Source: Oceanobacillus salinisoli (GTDB lineage: Bacteria; Bacillota; Bacilli; Bacillales; Amphibacillaceae). From it: a DNA stretch of 64,000 nucleotides. A model generated the notes under the pieces. It saw only the letters and a program-made list of their open reading frames with translations, made no database searches and was not told the DNA's origin. Both the position numbers and the translations under genes were made by a program. The stretch covers positions 62,001 through 126,000 of the forward strand of contig NZ_WOFB01000001.1 of assembly GCF_009733865.1 (NCBI RefSeq), given 5' to 3'. Of this stretch, positions 17,713-25,843 are shown piece by piece. Numbering within the stretch: position 1 is the first letter of the stretch; each line of letters starts with the position of its first letter.

Positions 17713-18282
17713 ATGAAAATCATGAGTAATATTATTTCCACTCTATTAATTATGACACTTATCGTGATGACCTTTTTAGTCATTTCATCCAGAGCATCTG
17801 GTGGAGAACCGGAAATTTTCGGCTACCAATTAAAAACAGTGCTTTCCGGATCCATGGAACCAACATTTCATACCGGATCTATTATTCTCGTAAAAAAGCT
17901 GGATGAGGCAGGAGAGTTAGCAGAATCCGATATTATCACATATTTGCAGGAAAATGAACAACTCGTCACGCACCGAATTATAGAGGTTGTCCAACAGGGA
18001 GAATCCGTACTTTATCGCACCAAAGGAGACAGCAACGAGAATCCAGATACAAACTTAGTATTATCTGAAAATGTGGTTGCATTATACACGGGAGTGTCAA
18101 TCCCGTTAGTTGGATACGTATTAAGTTATGCTGGGTCACCGCTGGGAGTAGCCATTTTATTGATAGCTCCTGGGTTGTTGTTAATTGGATATTCCATCGT
18201 GACAATTCGTCAAGCGGTGAAAGAAATTGATGCAAAAACGAAGGCACTTCAAGCTTCGGAAAAAGGAGAAACAGTATCTTAA
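17713..18282 (+). CDS. sipW: SipW signal peptidase I (ER-type)
   Basis: This membrane peptidase removes the signal peptides of TasA and TapA. Counting from the ATG at 17713, a membrane segment at about 4-25 is followed by the catalytic Ser in SGSMEPT (S47) and by His in LVTHRII (H87). The Ser-His pair, instead of Ser-Lys, marks the ER/archaeal type to which SipW belongs. A second hydrophobic stretch lies near residues 130-160. The only good ribosome site (AGGAGG, 17688-17693) is 19 nt from this ATG but 7 nt from an in-frame ATT at 17701, so an ATT start adding four residues is possible. Confidence 0.92.
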   Translation: MKIMSNIISTLLIMTLIVMTFLVISSRASGGEPEIFGYQLKTVLSGSMEPTFHTGSIILVKKLDEAGELAESDIITYLQENEQLVTHRIIEVVQQGESVLYRTKGDSNENPDTNLVLSENVVALYTGVSIPLVGYVLSYAGSPLGVAILLIAPGLLLIGYSIVTIRQAVKEIDAKTKALQASEKGETVS

Positions 18283-18359
18283 ATAAGGTCGAATCCCTTT
18301 TTAAAGGGTTCACAATACATACCCACTGGGTAGAAAAAATATTAAGGAGGAAACAAAGA

Positions 18360-18977
18360 ATGGATTTCAAAAAGAAAATGGGAACAGGCATTTTAGCAGG
18401 AGCATTAGGTTTGTCGTTGGTAGGTGGGGGTACGTATGCAGCGTTTAATGACGTGGAGGAGATTGATAATTTTTTTTCAGCAGGAACGTTGGATTTAGTA
18501 ACCAGTACGGATGTTTTATTTGACATTAGTAATTTAAAGCCGGGAGACCATATAACGGAAACACTAACTCTTACCAATAACGGCTCTTTGGAAATTGACG
18601 AAATTTTACTGAATGGTTTTGCTAGTGGCTGGGAGGATGTTCTTCATACTCACCTTACAGATAATGGGAAAAATAGTAAAGCAGAATTTTTATCTCAATT
18701 TCAAGTGGAAGTATTAGAAGAGGTAATTACCCTTAATGATCTTGTAAATAACTTTGAAGATAAGGAAATTACATTTGAAGGCACAGAAACCCCAGCATTA
18801 GTACCTGGTGAATCCATGGATCTTGAAGTGAAGGTTACATTTGTAGAAGATGATACAAGATATGACGATTCTAGACTGTTTGAACAAAATAAATATCAGG
18901 GTGAAGGTGCAACCATTAACTTAAGATTTGAAGCAACACAAATGCCTGGTGAAGAACGCAGTAACGATGCACAGTAG
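18360..18977 (+). CDS. TasA/camelysin-family matrix protein, first copy
   Basis: The secreted 205-residue protein has a signal peptide ending at TYA-AFNDVEE, the cleavage pattern SipW uses. The mature part contains FDISNLKPGDHITETLTLTNNGSLEI, the conserved beta-sandwich segment of the TasA/CalY (camelysin, M73) family. The protein ends with GATINLRFEATQ. TasA-type proteins polymerise into matrix fibres, while camelysin was described as a protease; fibre function is more likely given sipW and tapA next door. It is the first of three family members in tandem. The ribosome site is AAGGAGG. Confidence 0.88.
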   Translation: MDFKKKMGTGILAGALGLSLVGGGTYAAFNDVEEIDNFFSAGTLDLVTSTDVLFDISNLKPGDHITETLTLTNNGSLEIDEILLNGFASGWEDVLHTHLTDNGKNSKAEFLSQFQVEVLEEVITLNDLVNNFEDKEITFEGTETPALVPGESMDLEVKVTFVEDDTRYDDSRLFEQNKYQGEGATINLRFEATQMPGEERSNDAQ

Positions 18978-19025
18978 TAATTAAATTTTAAAAAACAGTT
19001 AACTTAAATAAAGGAGGAAACAATA

Positions 19026-19814
19026 ATGACTTTTAAAAAGAAATTAACAGCCGGTGCGATGGCTGCAACATTAGGATTTTCATTAGTAGGGGTAGGGACA
19101 TGGGCAGCATTTAATGATATCGAGGAAGTGAGTGCAGGAGTAGCTGCAGGAGAATTGGATTTAGTTATCAACCCAGCTGAAGGTCCAATTAACTTTGATA
19201 TTTCCAATTTAAAACCAGGAGATAAGATGACAAGATCTTTTGAATTGGATAATAATGGTACGCTAGCTATTAAAGAAGTATTACTATCCATAGATCAAGT
19301 GGATTTCAATGACTATATACCTGAAGAAGGGCAAGCTGGATTTGGAGATGAAGATACTTACGGTTCAAATGATGCGGAAGAGTATCTGGATCAATTCCAA
19401 GTTACATTACTACGTACGGGAACTGAAGGAGCAGTAGAAGATATAATTGTAGGTACGGAACAAAAGGTAACTTTAAAAGATATCTATCTTGGAAGTGACA
19501 AGGTTCAAAAGGCAGTAGGAAATCATTGGGTGGATGGTCGTATTAACTTAGCTTCCACTGCTTCTAATCAGTGGGAAGGACTACCGGCTCAACCACATGA
19601 TTTTGATACAGTAGAAATGACGATTGAGTTTGTTGAGTATTCCGACAGAGATGACCGTGGGGTAGAAGACCAAAATAAATATCAAGGTGACACGGCAGAT
19701 ATTACATTTAGCCTAGAGGCTACTCAATGGGATGGTCAAGAGATCACGGAAGCTGATTTAAATGAGAACGGCTATATTACTATTAACGAAGAAGCCAATA
19801 ATGGAGAAAATTAA
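19026..19814 (+). CDS. tasA: TasA-type fibre protein, second copy
   Basis: At 262 residues this copy has the size of canonical TasA. The signal peptide ends GTWA-AFNDIEEVSAG. The sequence FDISNLKPGDKMTRSFELDNNGTLAIKE and the C-terminal ADITFSLEATQWDGQEITEADLN are typical of the Bacillus subtilis fibre subunit. It lies 48 bp after the shorter paralogue. The two copies share the N-terminal third and the QNKYQG segment near the end but differ by an insertion in the middle. It is probably the main matrix fibre subunit. The ribosome site is AAGGAGG. Confidence 0.9.
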   Translation: MTFKKKLTAGAMAATLGFSLVGVGTWAAFNDIEEVSAGVAAGELDLVINPAEGPINFDISNLKPGDKMTRSFELDNNGTLAIKEVLLSIDQVDFNDYIPEEGQAGFGDEDTYGSNDAEEYLDQFQVTLLRTGTEGAVEDIIVGTEQKVTLKDIYLGSDKVQKAVGNHWVDGRINLASTASNQWEGLPAQPHDFDTVEMTIEFVEYSDRDDRGVEDQNKYQGDTADITFSLEATQWDGQEITEADLNENGYITINEEANNGEN

Positions 19815-19832
19815 AGAGATTAGTTTATCAAT

Positions 19833-19856
19833 AGGTAGAGGCCCAAGCCTCTACCT
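19833..19856 (+). terminator. Hairpin after tasA
   Basis: GGTAGAGGC pairs perfectly with GCCTCTACC around CCAA. Only short T stretches follow, so it may act as a partial terminator or as a 3' stabiliser that sets tasA expression above the next gene. Confidence 0.6.
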
Positions 19857-19885
19857 TATCTAAATATTTTGCTGGGAGGAGTTTC

Positions 19886-20494
19886 ATGAAAAAGGGGATA
19901 GTTAGTCTGTTTATAATTGGGTTCATTTCTGTCTTAGGAGTTCTATCATCCATTCATGCTGTTACAACGACCAATTCCGATCAAGTCATTAACCTTACAA
20001 CGATTCCCAGCGAAGTATTTTTTGACATGACCAATTTAAAACCTGGGGATTATATGCAAAAAGAGCTGATTGTTCAAAACGATGGAGAACAGGATTTTGA
20101 ATACATATTTAACAATCAGTTTTTAAGCGGTTCTCGAAAGCTGTACGATGAATTGTTGCTCAGGGCAGAAAGTAAAACAGAAGTATTATTTGATGGAAAA
20201 CTAACAGAATTTAGTGGTTTAGAATCCAGATTTCTACCAACAGGAGAATCAGAGACTTTAAAGTTCTTTATTGAGATGCCATATGAGCTTGGCAATGAAT
20301 TTCAGGGGTTGACCAGTGTATTTCAATTTGAATTATCTGTTTCAGGAGAACAGGAAGCACTATCAACCACCACTAATTCCAGATTGCCTGATACAGCAAC
20401 CAATATATTTAGCCTGCTGTTAATGGGTGCATTGATTGTATCGAGTGGAATAGGTTTATATGTATACAGCAGGATAAAAAGAGTAAGTAGTTAG
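19886..20494 (+). CDS. TasA-like surface protein with LPDTA sorting signal
   Basis: The 202-residue protein has a signal peptide (to about residue 25, IHA) and a TasA-type module with FFDMTNLKPGDYMQKELIVQNDG. The C-terminus is a sortase signal: LPDTA at 167-171, a hydrophobic segment of about 20 residues and the basic end RIKRVSS. The first two TasA proteins have no such signal. The AFND processing site is missing, so ordinary signal peptidase may cut it. LPxTA with Ala fits class D sortase, encoded at 15884-16474. I infer a wall-attached cap or anchor for TasA fibres. The ribosome site is GGGAGGAG. Confidence 0.85.
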   Translation: MKKGIVSLFIIGFISVLGVLSSIHAVTTTNSDQVINLTTIPSEVFFDMTNLKPGDYMQKELIVQNDGEQDFEYIFNNQFLSGSRKLYDELLLRAESKTEVLFDGKLTEFSGLESRFLPTGESETLKFFIEMPYELGNEFQGLTSVFQFELSVSGEQEALSTTTNSRLPDTATNIFSLLLMGALIVSSGIGLYVYSRIKRVSS

Positions 20495-20605
20495 TTATGG
20501 AAGGCTTTATATGTTGCAGTTATAGTCATTCTAAACAATCATAACCTTTACAAAACTAGAACCAACTCGACAAAACTAGTCACACAAAAGGGATAATTGG
20601 AGTAG

Positions 20606-20611
20606 TATAAT
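20606..20611 (+). promoter_or_regulatory. -10 box of the sinI leader promoter
   Basis: TATAAT lies 20 bp before the first base of the riboswitch. No good -35 hexamer is seen at 17 bp, so the promoter may need an activator or another sigma factor. Confidence 0.5.
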
Positions 20612-20630
20612 AGACTTAATAAAAAAGAAT

Positions 20631-20719
20631 CATCAGAAAAATGGCAAACTTATTGAAAGATAAGGGCGCAAAATCACAGGTCTAATGCTTTTAAGCAATG
20701 ACGGCTGGTTTACCTGATG
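20631..20719 (+). ncRNA. c-di-GMP-I (GEMM) riboswitch before sinI
   Basis: P1 is CATCAG (20631-20636) paired with CTGATG (20714-20719). Inside are, in order, GGCAAAC, a hairpin CTTATT-GAAA-GATAAG with the GNRA loop, GGGCGCAAA, GGTCTAA, a small hairpin TGCTT/AAGCA, and GACGGCTGGTTTACC. This matches the class I cyclic di-GMP aptamer, including its tetraloop and receptor strand. The sinI ribosome site (GGGGGAAG) starts a few bases after P1 and no terminator is visible, so control of translation is more likely. An alternative hairpin TTTAC-CTGAT-GTAAA overlaps the 3' side of P1. Confidence 0.9.
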
Positions 20720-20737
20720 TAAATGGGGGAAGTTACG

Positions 20738-20866
20738 TTGAGTGAGTTAGTGAAAGATCTTACACTTGATAGCGAATGGGTCACATTGATCAAAGAGGCA
20801 AAGAACTTGGGGATGACTATAGACGAGGTACGAACATTTTTGAAAGACGAGAAAGAGGAAGCATAA
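20738..20866 (+). CDS. sinI: SinI-like anti-repressor (42 residues)
   Basis: The gene starts at TTG after GGGGGAAG. The product contains LDSEWVTLIKEAKNLGMTIDEVRTFL, the helical hairpin by which SinI binds SinR; the SinR encoded next to it carries the related segment LDSEWLEIVKEAMDSG. In Bacillus subtilis SinI titrates SinR and releases matrix genes. It lies 78 bp before sinR in the same orientation and directly behind the riboswitch, so its level should respond to c-di-GMP. Confidence 0.88.
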   Translation: MSELVKDLTLDSEWVTLIKEAKNLGMTIDEVRTFLKDEKEEA

Positions 20867-20913
20867 TATAAAGAATATTTGTGCTATATATAGAACTCCT
20901 CACCTTATTGTGG

Positions 20914-20919
20914 TATAAT
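20914..20919 (+). promoter_or_regulatory. -10 box of a likely separate sinR promoter
   Basis: TATAAT between sinI and sinR, with TAGAAC 17 bp upstream as a weak -35. A separate sinR promoter also exists in Bacillus subtilis. Confidence 0.45.
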
Positions 20920-20943
20920 CCCATTGAAAGTGGGTGAGACAAC

Positions 20944-21276
20944 TTGATAGGTGAAAAAATAAAACGTTTACGCCAAGAGAAAAAAATGTCCATTTCAGAG
21001 CTGGCCGAAAGAGCAGGTGTGGCTAAATCATATTTAAGTTCCATTGAGCGGAACCTGCAATCCAATCCATCTATTCAATTTATTGAAAAGATTAGTGACG
21101 TATTAGGTGTCTCTGTAAATGAGTTAATAAATGATGATTCAAATACAAATAATGAAAAGATATTAGATAGTGAATGGTTAGAAATTGTGAAAGAAGCGAT
21201 GGATTCAGGAGTGACGAAAGAACAGTTTAGAGAGTACCTCGAATTTAACAAATGGCGGAAGAAAAATGAGAACTGA
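20944..21276 (+). CDS. sinR: SinR transcriptional repressor
   Basis: The 110-residue protein starts at TTG. Residues 1-65 form an HTH_3 (Xre/Cro type) domain with IKRLRQEKKMSISELAERAGVAKSYLSSIERN, close to Bacillus SinR. Residues about 78-105 (LDSEWLEIVKEAMDSGVTKE) form the helical dimerisation hairpin that exchanges with SinI. SinR represses matrix operons through GTTCTYT sites, seven of which lie before tapA in this window. It is the last gene of the matrix module and has a terminator. Confidence 0.93.
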   Translation: MIGEKIKRLRQEKKMSISELAERAGVAKSYLSSIERNLQSNPSIQFIEKISDVLGVSVNELINDDSNTNNEKILDSEWLEIVKEAMDSGVTKEQFREYLEFNKWRKKNEN

Positions 21277-21287
21277 GTTTTTTAGCC

Positions 21288-21322
21288 AAACCGTGAAGCT
21301 CACATTGCTTTTCGGTTTTTTT
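21288..21322 (+). terminator. Terminator of sinR
   Basis: AAACCGTGAAGC pairs with GCTTTTCGGTTT with one mismatch, followed by a T-run. Confidence 0.75.
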
Positions 21323-21394
21323 CGTGTACAAATAAAAATTTTTATATGGATCTTTTCGCATAGTTTGTTGCTATTGATGCGATATAAAATGTAA

Positions 21395-21480
21395 CATAAC
21401 TTTAGATGGTATGGAGCTTGACCTACCGCTACGGTAATACACTACGCACACCTTAGGGTGGTTGCCGTAGTTAACTTTTA
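21395..21480. repeat. Repeat family A, truncated copy (reverse)
   Basis: TAACTTTAGATGGTATGGAGC, CTACCGCTACGG and AATACACTACGC match the reverse complement of the right flank of the copy at 15548. The GC-rich core is missing. Confidence 0.65.
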
Positions 21481-21515
21481 AAAGACTTACATATAGAAAA
21501 ACAACCCGTATACAG

Positions 21516-21710
21516 GTGAATTTCATAGTCATATTTTCACTTTTCATGACGATTGCATATGCTATAGCAGATGAATTTCATCAAGGGGTCACGCCAAATG
21601 GTACACCATATATTGGAGATATATTCATAGATACTATTGGAGCAGCAGCTGCCGTTCTTTGTACTTTCACTTTTCGCAGGGGAGGGGCAGTAATAGTCCT
21701 TAAATTATAA
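21516..21710 (+). pseudogene. VanZ-like protein, C-terminal fragment
   Basis: The 64-codon frame contains YAIADEFHQGVTPNGTPYIGDIFIDTIGA, the conserved DEFHQ and DxxID blocks of the VanZ family of small membrane proteins. The first membrane segments of VanZ are missing, and the DNA upstream belongs to repeat A, so the 5' part was probably lost. No ribosome site is evident. It is likely inactive. Confidence 0.6.
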
Positions 21711-21903
21711 TCTATACGACTGAAAGGAACGACAAAACAGTAGAAATAATGACATTAATCTAGAATAAAATTCAATAGTGTAGTAGTATATTCCTGTAAG
21801 ATAAATATAATAAATAACAAATATCGACACAACAGAGAATGAATCATGATATACTCATCTGGAAATGGTTATGAAAATATAATAAAAGGCGGGAAATCCT
21901 TAT

Positions 21904-22050
21904 ATGGGGGAACAGGAAAAATATAAGAGGATGTTAAAGCGGTTAATTGATGAAACGGAAAATCACCAGATTAAATCTGCCGAAGAATTAATTCAAAAGT
22001 TAGTGAAGGAATTATCAAACCAAAAATTAAGTGGAAATACACAAATGTAA
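21904..22050 (+). CDS. Small helical protein, 48 residues
   Basis: An ATG at 21904 opens a 48-residue frame with a moderate ribosome site (GGCGGG). The product is charged and helical: KRMLKRLIDETENHQIKSAE, then ELIQKLVKELSNQ, with no Cys and no membrane segment. A strong terminator follows 5 bp after the stop, which supports a real gene. I do not recognise the family. Confidence 0.5.
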   Translation: MGEQEKYKRMLKRLIDETENHQIKSAEELIQKLVKELSNQKLSGNTQM

Positions 22051-22055
22051 AGAAG

Positions 22056-22088
22056 AAAAGCTACATTGCAGTAAAATGTAGCTTTTTT
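22056..22088. terminator. Bidirectional terminator between the small gene and yvyE
   Basis: AAAAGCTACATT pairs with AATGTAGCTTTT around a 6-nt loop. A-run and T-run flank it, so it serves both converging genes. Confidence 0.85.
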
Positions 22089-22091
22089 CTG

Positions 22092-22742
22092 TTATTCATC
22101 ACTAGTTGATTCCACATCGATTTCGATATACTTCGGTTCAAGTTCTGAGATAATTGCCTGATCATTTGTTAAATCAACGATCCATTTTTGGAAATTCTCT
22201 TCGTCTCCATTCTTCACAAATACGATGAATTCTACGTTTTCCAAGTAATTGATTGTATCCAATAAATGTTCAGAATTGCGGATGACATTTTCCAATTTAC
22301 CTAATAGCCCATAATCAACGGTTATAGAAAATCCGTTCATGAGCTGTCTTTTCACAATACCAGTCGTTTTAATTGCCTGGGATGTTGTGCTTCCGTATGC
22401 CCGGATTAATCCGCCAGCCCCGAGTTTAATCCCCCCGAAATAACGGGTCACAACAACGGCAGTATCTTTTAAATGCTGTTTTTTTAATACTTCTAATATC
22501 GGTACCCCTGCAGTCCCGCTTGGTTCTCCATCATCATTCGCTTTTTGAATTTCATCATGTTCCCCAATGAGATAAGCAGAACAGTTATGGGTTGCATCAT
22601 GATGTTTTTTCTTGATTTCCGAAATAAAGTTTTGTGCTTCTTCTTCTGTTTGTACGCGGCGTACATATCCGATAAAACGAGATTTTTGAATGATAATTTG
22701 GTCGCTTCCTTCAGGTTTTACGGTATAATAGTAGGATAACAT
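22092..22742 (-). CDS. yvyE: YvyE/YigZ, IMPACT family protein
   Basis: The 216-residue protein has the UPF0029 domain with KSRFIGYV, HNCSAYLIG, DDGEPSGTAG and TRYFGGIKLGAGGLIRAYG, followed by a C-terminal DUF1949 ferredoxin-like domain. This family is linked to translation control and proline peptidase-like folds, and the bacterial role is unclear. I place the start at the ATG whose codon begins at 22742 on the minus strand, because the upstream ATG overlaps the AGGAGG ribosome site. It lies beside degS as in Bacillus subtilis. Confidence 0.9.
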   Translation of the reverse strand: MLSYYYTVKPEGSDQIIIQKSRFIGYVRRVQTEEEAQNFISEIKKKHHDATHNCSAYLIGEHDEIQKANDDGEPSGTAGVPILEVLKKQHLKDTAVVVTRYFGGIKLGAGGLIRAYGSTTSQAIKTTGIVKRQLMNGFSITVDYGLLGKLENVIRNSEHLLDTINYLENVEFIVFVKNGDEENFQKWIVDLTNDQAIISELEPKYIEIDVESTSDE

Positions 22743-22883
22743 GTAACAAAAAACCTCCTGCATGGAAAAAATAGGTTTAAGGTTTTAAAAAAAAGGGTAA
22801 ATTTTCCTGAGAAAATATTTTTGTCAACCCTATAAAAAACACAAAAACATACGTATAATTATAACATAGGTTGGTGGAAAACG

Positions 22884-24023
22884 ATGGCGGTGAAGTTTAG
22901 TGAAAAAGCTTTAGATCATGTCATTGATGAAATGATCGAAGTGGTTGATCACAGTAAGGATGAGATTTTCAATATTAGTGAAGGGGCACGTTCTGAATAC
23001 GAACGTCTTCAGATGGAATTAAAAGAAACAAAAGATAAAGTTTCCCAACATATTGAAAATGGTGATCAGCTAGAACAAAAGGTACGGTTTTCCAGACAAC
23101 GTTTAGCAGAAGTCAGTAAGTATTTTGATAGGTATTCAGAAAAAGAAATTCGTCAAGTATACGAAAACACACATAAAATGCAAACAAAATTGGCCATGCT
23201 TCGTCAAGAAGAGAAAATTCTGCGGGAGAAGCGAGATGATATAGAAAGAAGACTCGTCAATCTTTCGAATACCATTGAGCGAGCAGAAGGCTTAGCCAGT
23301 AAGATTACAGTCATCCTTAATTACTTGCAGGATGATTTTAAACAAGTGAATGATATGATTGAAGATGCGAAAGAAAAACAGGCATTTGGTCTCAAAATCA
23401 TTGAGGCTCAGGAAGATGAACGCCGAAAAATTTCACGGGAGATTCACGATGGTCCGGCACAGATGCTGGCAAACATTCTATTGCGTTCTGAAATAATCGG
23501 TAAGGTATATCGTCAAGGGGAACTTGACAAGGCAGTAGAAGAGATGAAACGGATTCGTGAGATGGTTCGTTCTTCCCTTTATGAAGTGAGACGAATTATT
23601 TATGATTTAAGACCAATGGCGCTTGATGATCTCGGATTGGTACCTACTATTAAAAAGTATATATCAACGATTGCTGATTATAACAATATAAAAGTAGATT
23701 TTATCATGATGGGGACAGAAAAACGGCTTAATCAAAAATATGAAATAGCATTCTTTCGTTTAATGCAGGAAGCACTGCAAAACGCAATTAAACATGCTGA
23801 AGCAACGCTAATTCAAGTGAAACTGGAAATTGGCCATAATTATTTAACATTAATGATTAAGGATAATGGAAAAGGCTTTGAAACAGACGTGAAAAAGGAT
23901 AAATCCTTTGGCCTGATTGGAATGAAAGAACGGGTAGAAATACTTGATGGTCAGCTATCCATTCAATCCGAAATTGGAAAAGGGACAACAGTTTCCATTA
24001 AAGTACCATATAATGCTACTTAA
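22884..24023 (+). CDS. degS: DegS sensor histidine kinase
   Basis: A soluble two-component kinase that phosphorylates DegU. Residues about 35-170 are a long coiled coil with no membrane segment. H188 in SREIHDGPAQ is the phosphorylated His of the HisKA_3 type, and the HATPase domain has DNGKGF and SFGLIGMKERVEIL. At 379 residues it is close to the B. subtilis protein (385). The degU gene follows after about 90 bp. Confidence 0.95.
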   Translation: MAVKFSEKALDHVIDEMIEVVDHSKDEIFNISEGARSEYERLQMELKETKDKVSQHIENGDQLEQKVRFSRQRLAEVSKYFDRYSEKEIRQVYENTHKMQTKLAMLRQEEKILREKRDDIERRLVNLSNTIERAEGLASKITVILNYLQDDFKQVNDMIEDAKEKQAFGLKIIEAQEDERRKISREIHDGPAQMLANILLRSEIIGKVYRQGELDKAVEEMKRIREMVRSSLYEVRRIIYDLRPMALDDLGLVPTIKKYISTIADYNNIKVDFIMMGTEKRLNQKYEIAFFRLMQEALQNAIKHAEATLIQVKLEIGHNYLTLMIKDNGKGFETDVKKDKSFGLIGMKERVEILDGQLSIQSEIGKGTTVSIKVPYNAT

Positions 24024-24112
24024 GCGTTATAATATAAATAACAAAAAAATTACTAGATGCTCTTATAGTATAGTAATAGGGATATATCTGATATATCTAG
24101 GAGGAGAATAAA

Positions 24113-24808
24113 ATGAGCGAAGAAAAAAAACATATTCGTATTGTTTTAATTGATGATCATAAATTATTCCGTGAGGGAGTTAAACGAATTTTAGAATTTG
24201 AACCTACATTTGAAGTGATTGCTGAAGGTAATGATGGTTCGGAAGCATCGAAATTGGTTAAAGAAAACAATCCTGATGTCGTATTAATGGATATAAATAT
24301 GCCAACCATTAATGGCGTGCAAGCGACGGCTGACTTAGTCCGCTATTTTCCAAATACGAAAGTTATTATTCTATCGATTCATGACGACGAGAGTTATGTA
24401 ACACATGCATTAAAAACCGGTGCACAAGGTTATCTCTTAAAAGAAATGGATGCTGACGCTTTAATTGATGCGATTAAAGTAGTAAGTGAGGGTGGTTCTT
24501 ATTTGCATCCTAAAGTCACACATAATTTAGTAAAAGAGTACCGGAGACTGGCAAAAGAAAATGCTTCAGCTATTTCTGATAAAGGGATTGAATACCGTAA
24601 ACCACTGCACTTACTGACAAAACGGGAGTGCCAGGTACTGCAATTGCTTGCAGACGGAAAAAGTAATCGGGCTGTAGCGGAAACTTTATACATCAGTGAA
24701 AAAACGGTGAAAAATCACGTAAGTAATATCTTACAAAAGATGAACTGCAATGACCGCACACAAGCAGTAGTTTCTGCTATCCGAAAAGGATGGGTAGAAG
24801 TTATTTAA
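24113..24808 (+). CDS. degU: DegU response regulator
   Basis: The 231-residue NarL/FixJ-type regulator has a receiver domain with phosphorylation site D60 (VVLMDINMP) and the acidic pair D14-D15. A LuxR-type HTH follows at about 165-225 ([39 protein letters not shown]). In Bacillus it governs exoenzymes, competence, motility and matrix genes, which fits the nearby com, flagellar and tas loci. The ribosome site is AGGAGGAG, and a terminator follows. Confidence 0.96.
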   Translation: MSEEKKHIRIVLIDDHKLFREGVKRILEFEPTFEVIAEGNDGSEASKLVKENNPDVVLMDINMPTINGVQATADLVRYFPNTKVIILSIHDDESYVTHALKTGAQGYLLKEMDADALIDAIKVVSEGGSYLHPKVTHNLVKEYRRLAKENASAISDKGIEYRKPLHLLTKRECQVLQLLADGKSNRAVAETLYISEKTVKNHVSNILQKMNCNDRTQAVVSAIRKGWVEVI

Positions 24809-24871
24809 CCGTGTGATGTGTCCTTTTCGCGGGATTTTTGAACATCGTTAAAACAAGATTCATACATTTGT

Positions 24872-24906
24872 AAATACCCTAGTACATTGTGTACTGGGGT
24901 ATTTTT
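24872..24906 (+). terminator. Terminator of degS-degU
   Basis: AAATACCCTAGTACA pairs with TGTACTGGGGTATTT with one mismatch and a 3-nt loop, followed by T residues. Confidence 0.85.
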
Positions 24907-24994
24907 ATTGCAGGTTCATAAATATTAATGCTTTTTCTTATGGAATCATGTAAAATAATGCACATAAAGGCTTAATTAATGATAAGGAGAAGAT

Positions 24995-25843
24995 ATGACG
25001 ATGAAGGTAGCTGTGATGACCGATAGTACAGCATATATTCCTGGCGAATTACGAAAGCAGCATAATATCCATATGGTGCCACTCAGTGTCATTTTTGGAA
25101 ACGAAACCTATCAGGAAGAAGTAGATATTACGACTAAAGATTTCTATGAAAAGATAAAAAAAGCTGAAGAACTGCCTACTACTTCTCAGCCATCCATTGG
25201 TTTAATCGCAGCGAAGTTTGAGGAGCTTGCAAATGATTATGATGCTGTTATCTCGATTCATCTTTCCAGTGGAATAAGTGGAACGTTTCAGGCTGTTGTT
25301 AGTGCAGGGGATATGGTTGAAGGAATTAACGTATTTGCATATGACTCAGAGATTAGCTGTATAGCCCAAGGGTTCTATGCACTCGAAGCTGCGGATATGG
25401 TGAAAGCAAATAAATCACCAGAGGAAATTATTGCTCGTTTGGATGAAATGAAACAATCGTTAAGAGCATATTTTATGGTGGATGACTTAACCAATTTACA
25501 TCGTGGTGGACGCCTAAACGGTGCCCAAGCTCTAGTTGGGGGACTCTTGCAAATTAAACCTATTCTGCACTTTGAAGATAAGGTCATCGTACCATTTGAG
25601 AAAATACGAACACGTAAAAAGGCGATCAATCGCATCATGGGAATGCTGGAGGAAGATGCGGCTAAAGGAAAAGAACTAAAAGTGGCATTTATCCACGCAA
25701 ATGATGAACAAACTGCTATGGACCTTCAAAAAGCTTTTTCCGAAAAATACCCAACAATGGACACGACAATTAGTTATTTTGGACCTGTTATTGGTACTCA
25801 CCTTGGGGAGGGTGCAATAGGGGTTGGCTGGTATGTAAAGTAA
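24995..25843 (+). CDS. DegV family fatty acid-binding protein
   Basis: The 282-residue protein begins MKVAVMTDSTAYIP and contains TTSQPSIG and HLSSGISGTFQ, which form the pocket for a bound fatty acid in DegV/FakB proteins. In some Firmicutes these present fatty acids to the kinase FakA. The position between degU and comFA matches the Bacillus gene order (yviA/degV). There are several paralogues per genome, so its specificity is unknown. The ribosome site is AAGGAGAAG. Confidence 0.92.
   Translation: MTMKVAVMTDSTAYIPGELRKQHNIHMVPLSVIFGNETYQEEVDITTKDFYEKIKKAEELPTTSQPSIGLIAAKFEELANDYDAVISIHLSSGISGTFQAVVSAGDMVEGINVFAYDSEISCIAQGFYALEAADMVKANKSPEEIIARLDEMKQSLRAYFMVDDLTNLHRGGRLNGAQALVGGLLQIKPILHFEDKVIVPFEKIRTRKKAINRIMGMLEEDAAKGKELKVAFIHANDEQTAMDLQKAFSEKYPTMDTTISYFGPVIGTHLGEGAIGVGWYVK

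Noticed and set aside
19886-20494. LPTGE inside the third TasA-like protein (residues 117-121) as a sorting signal
   Set aside because: It is internal, does not fit LPxTG and has no hydrophobic segment and basic tail after it; the C-terminal LPDTA does.
20560-20600. CTAGAAC upstream of the sinI leader as a SinR site
   Set aside because: It differs from ARAGAAC and stands alone, so there is not enough to claim autoregulation.
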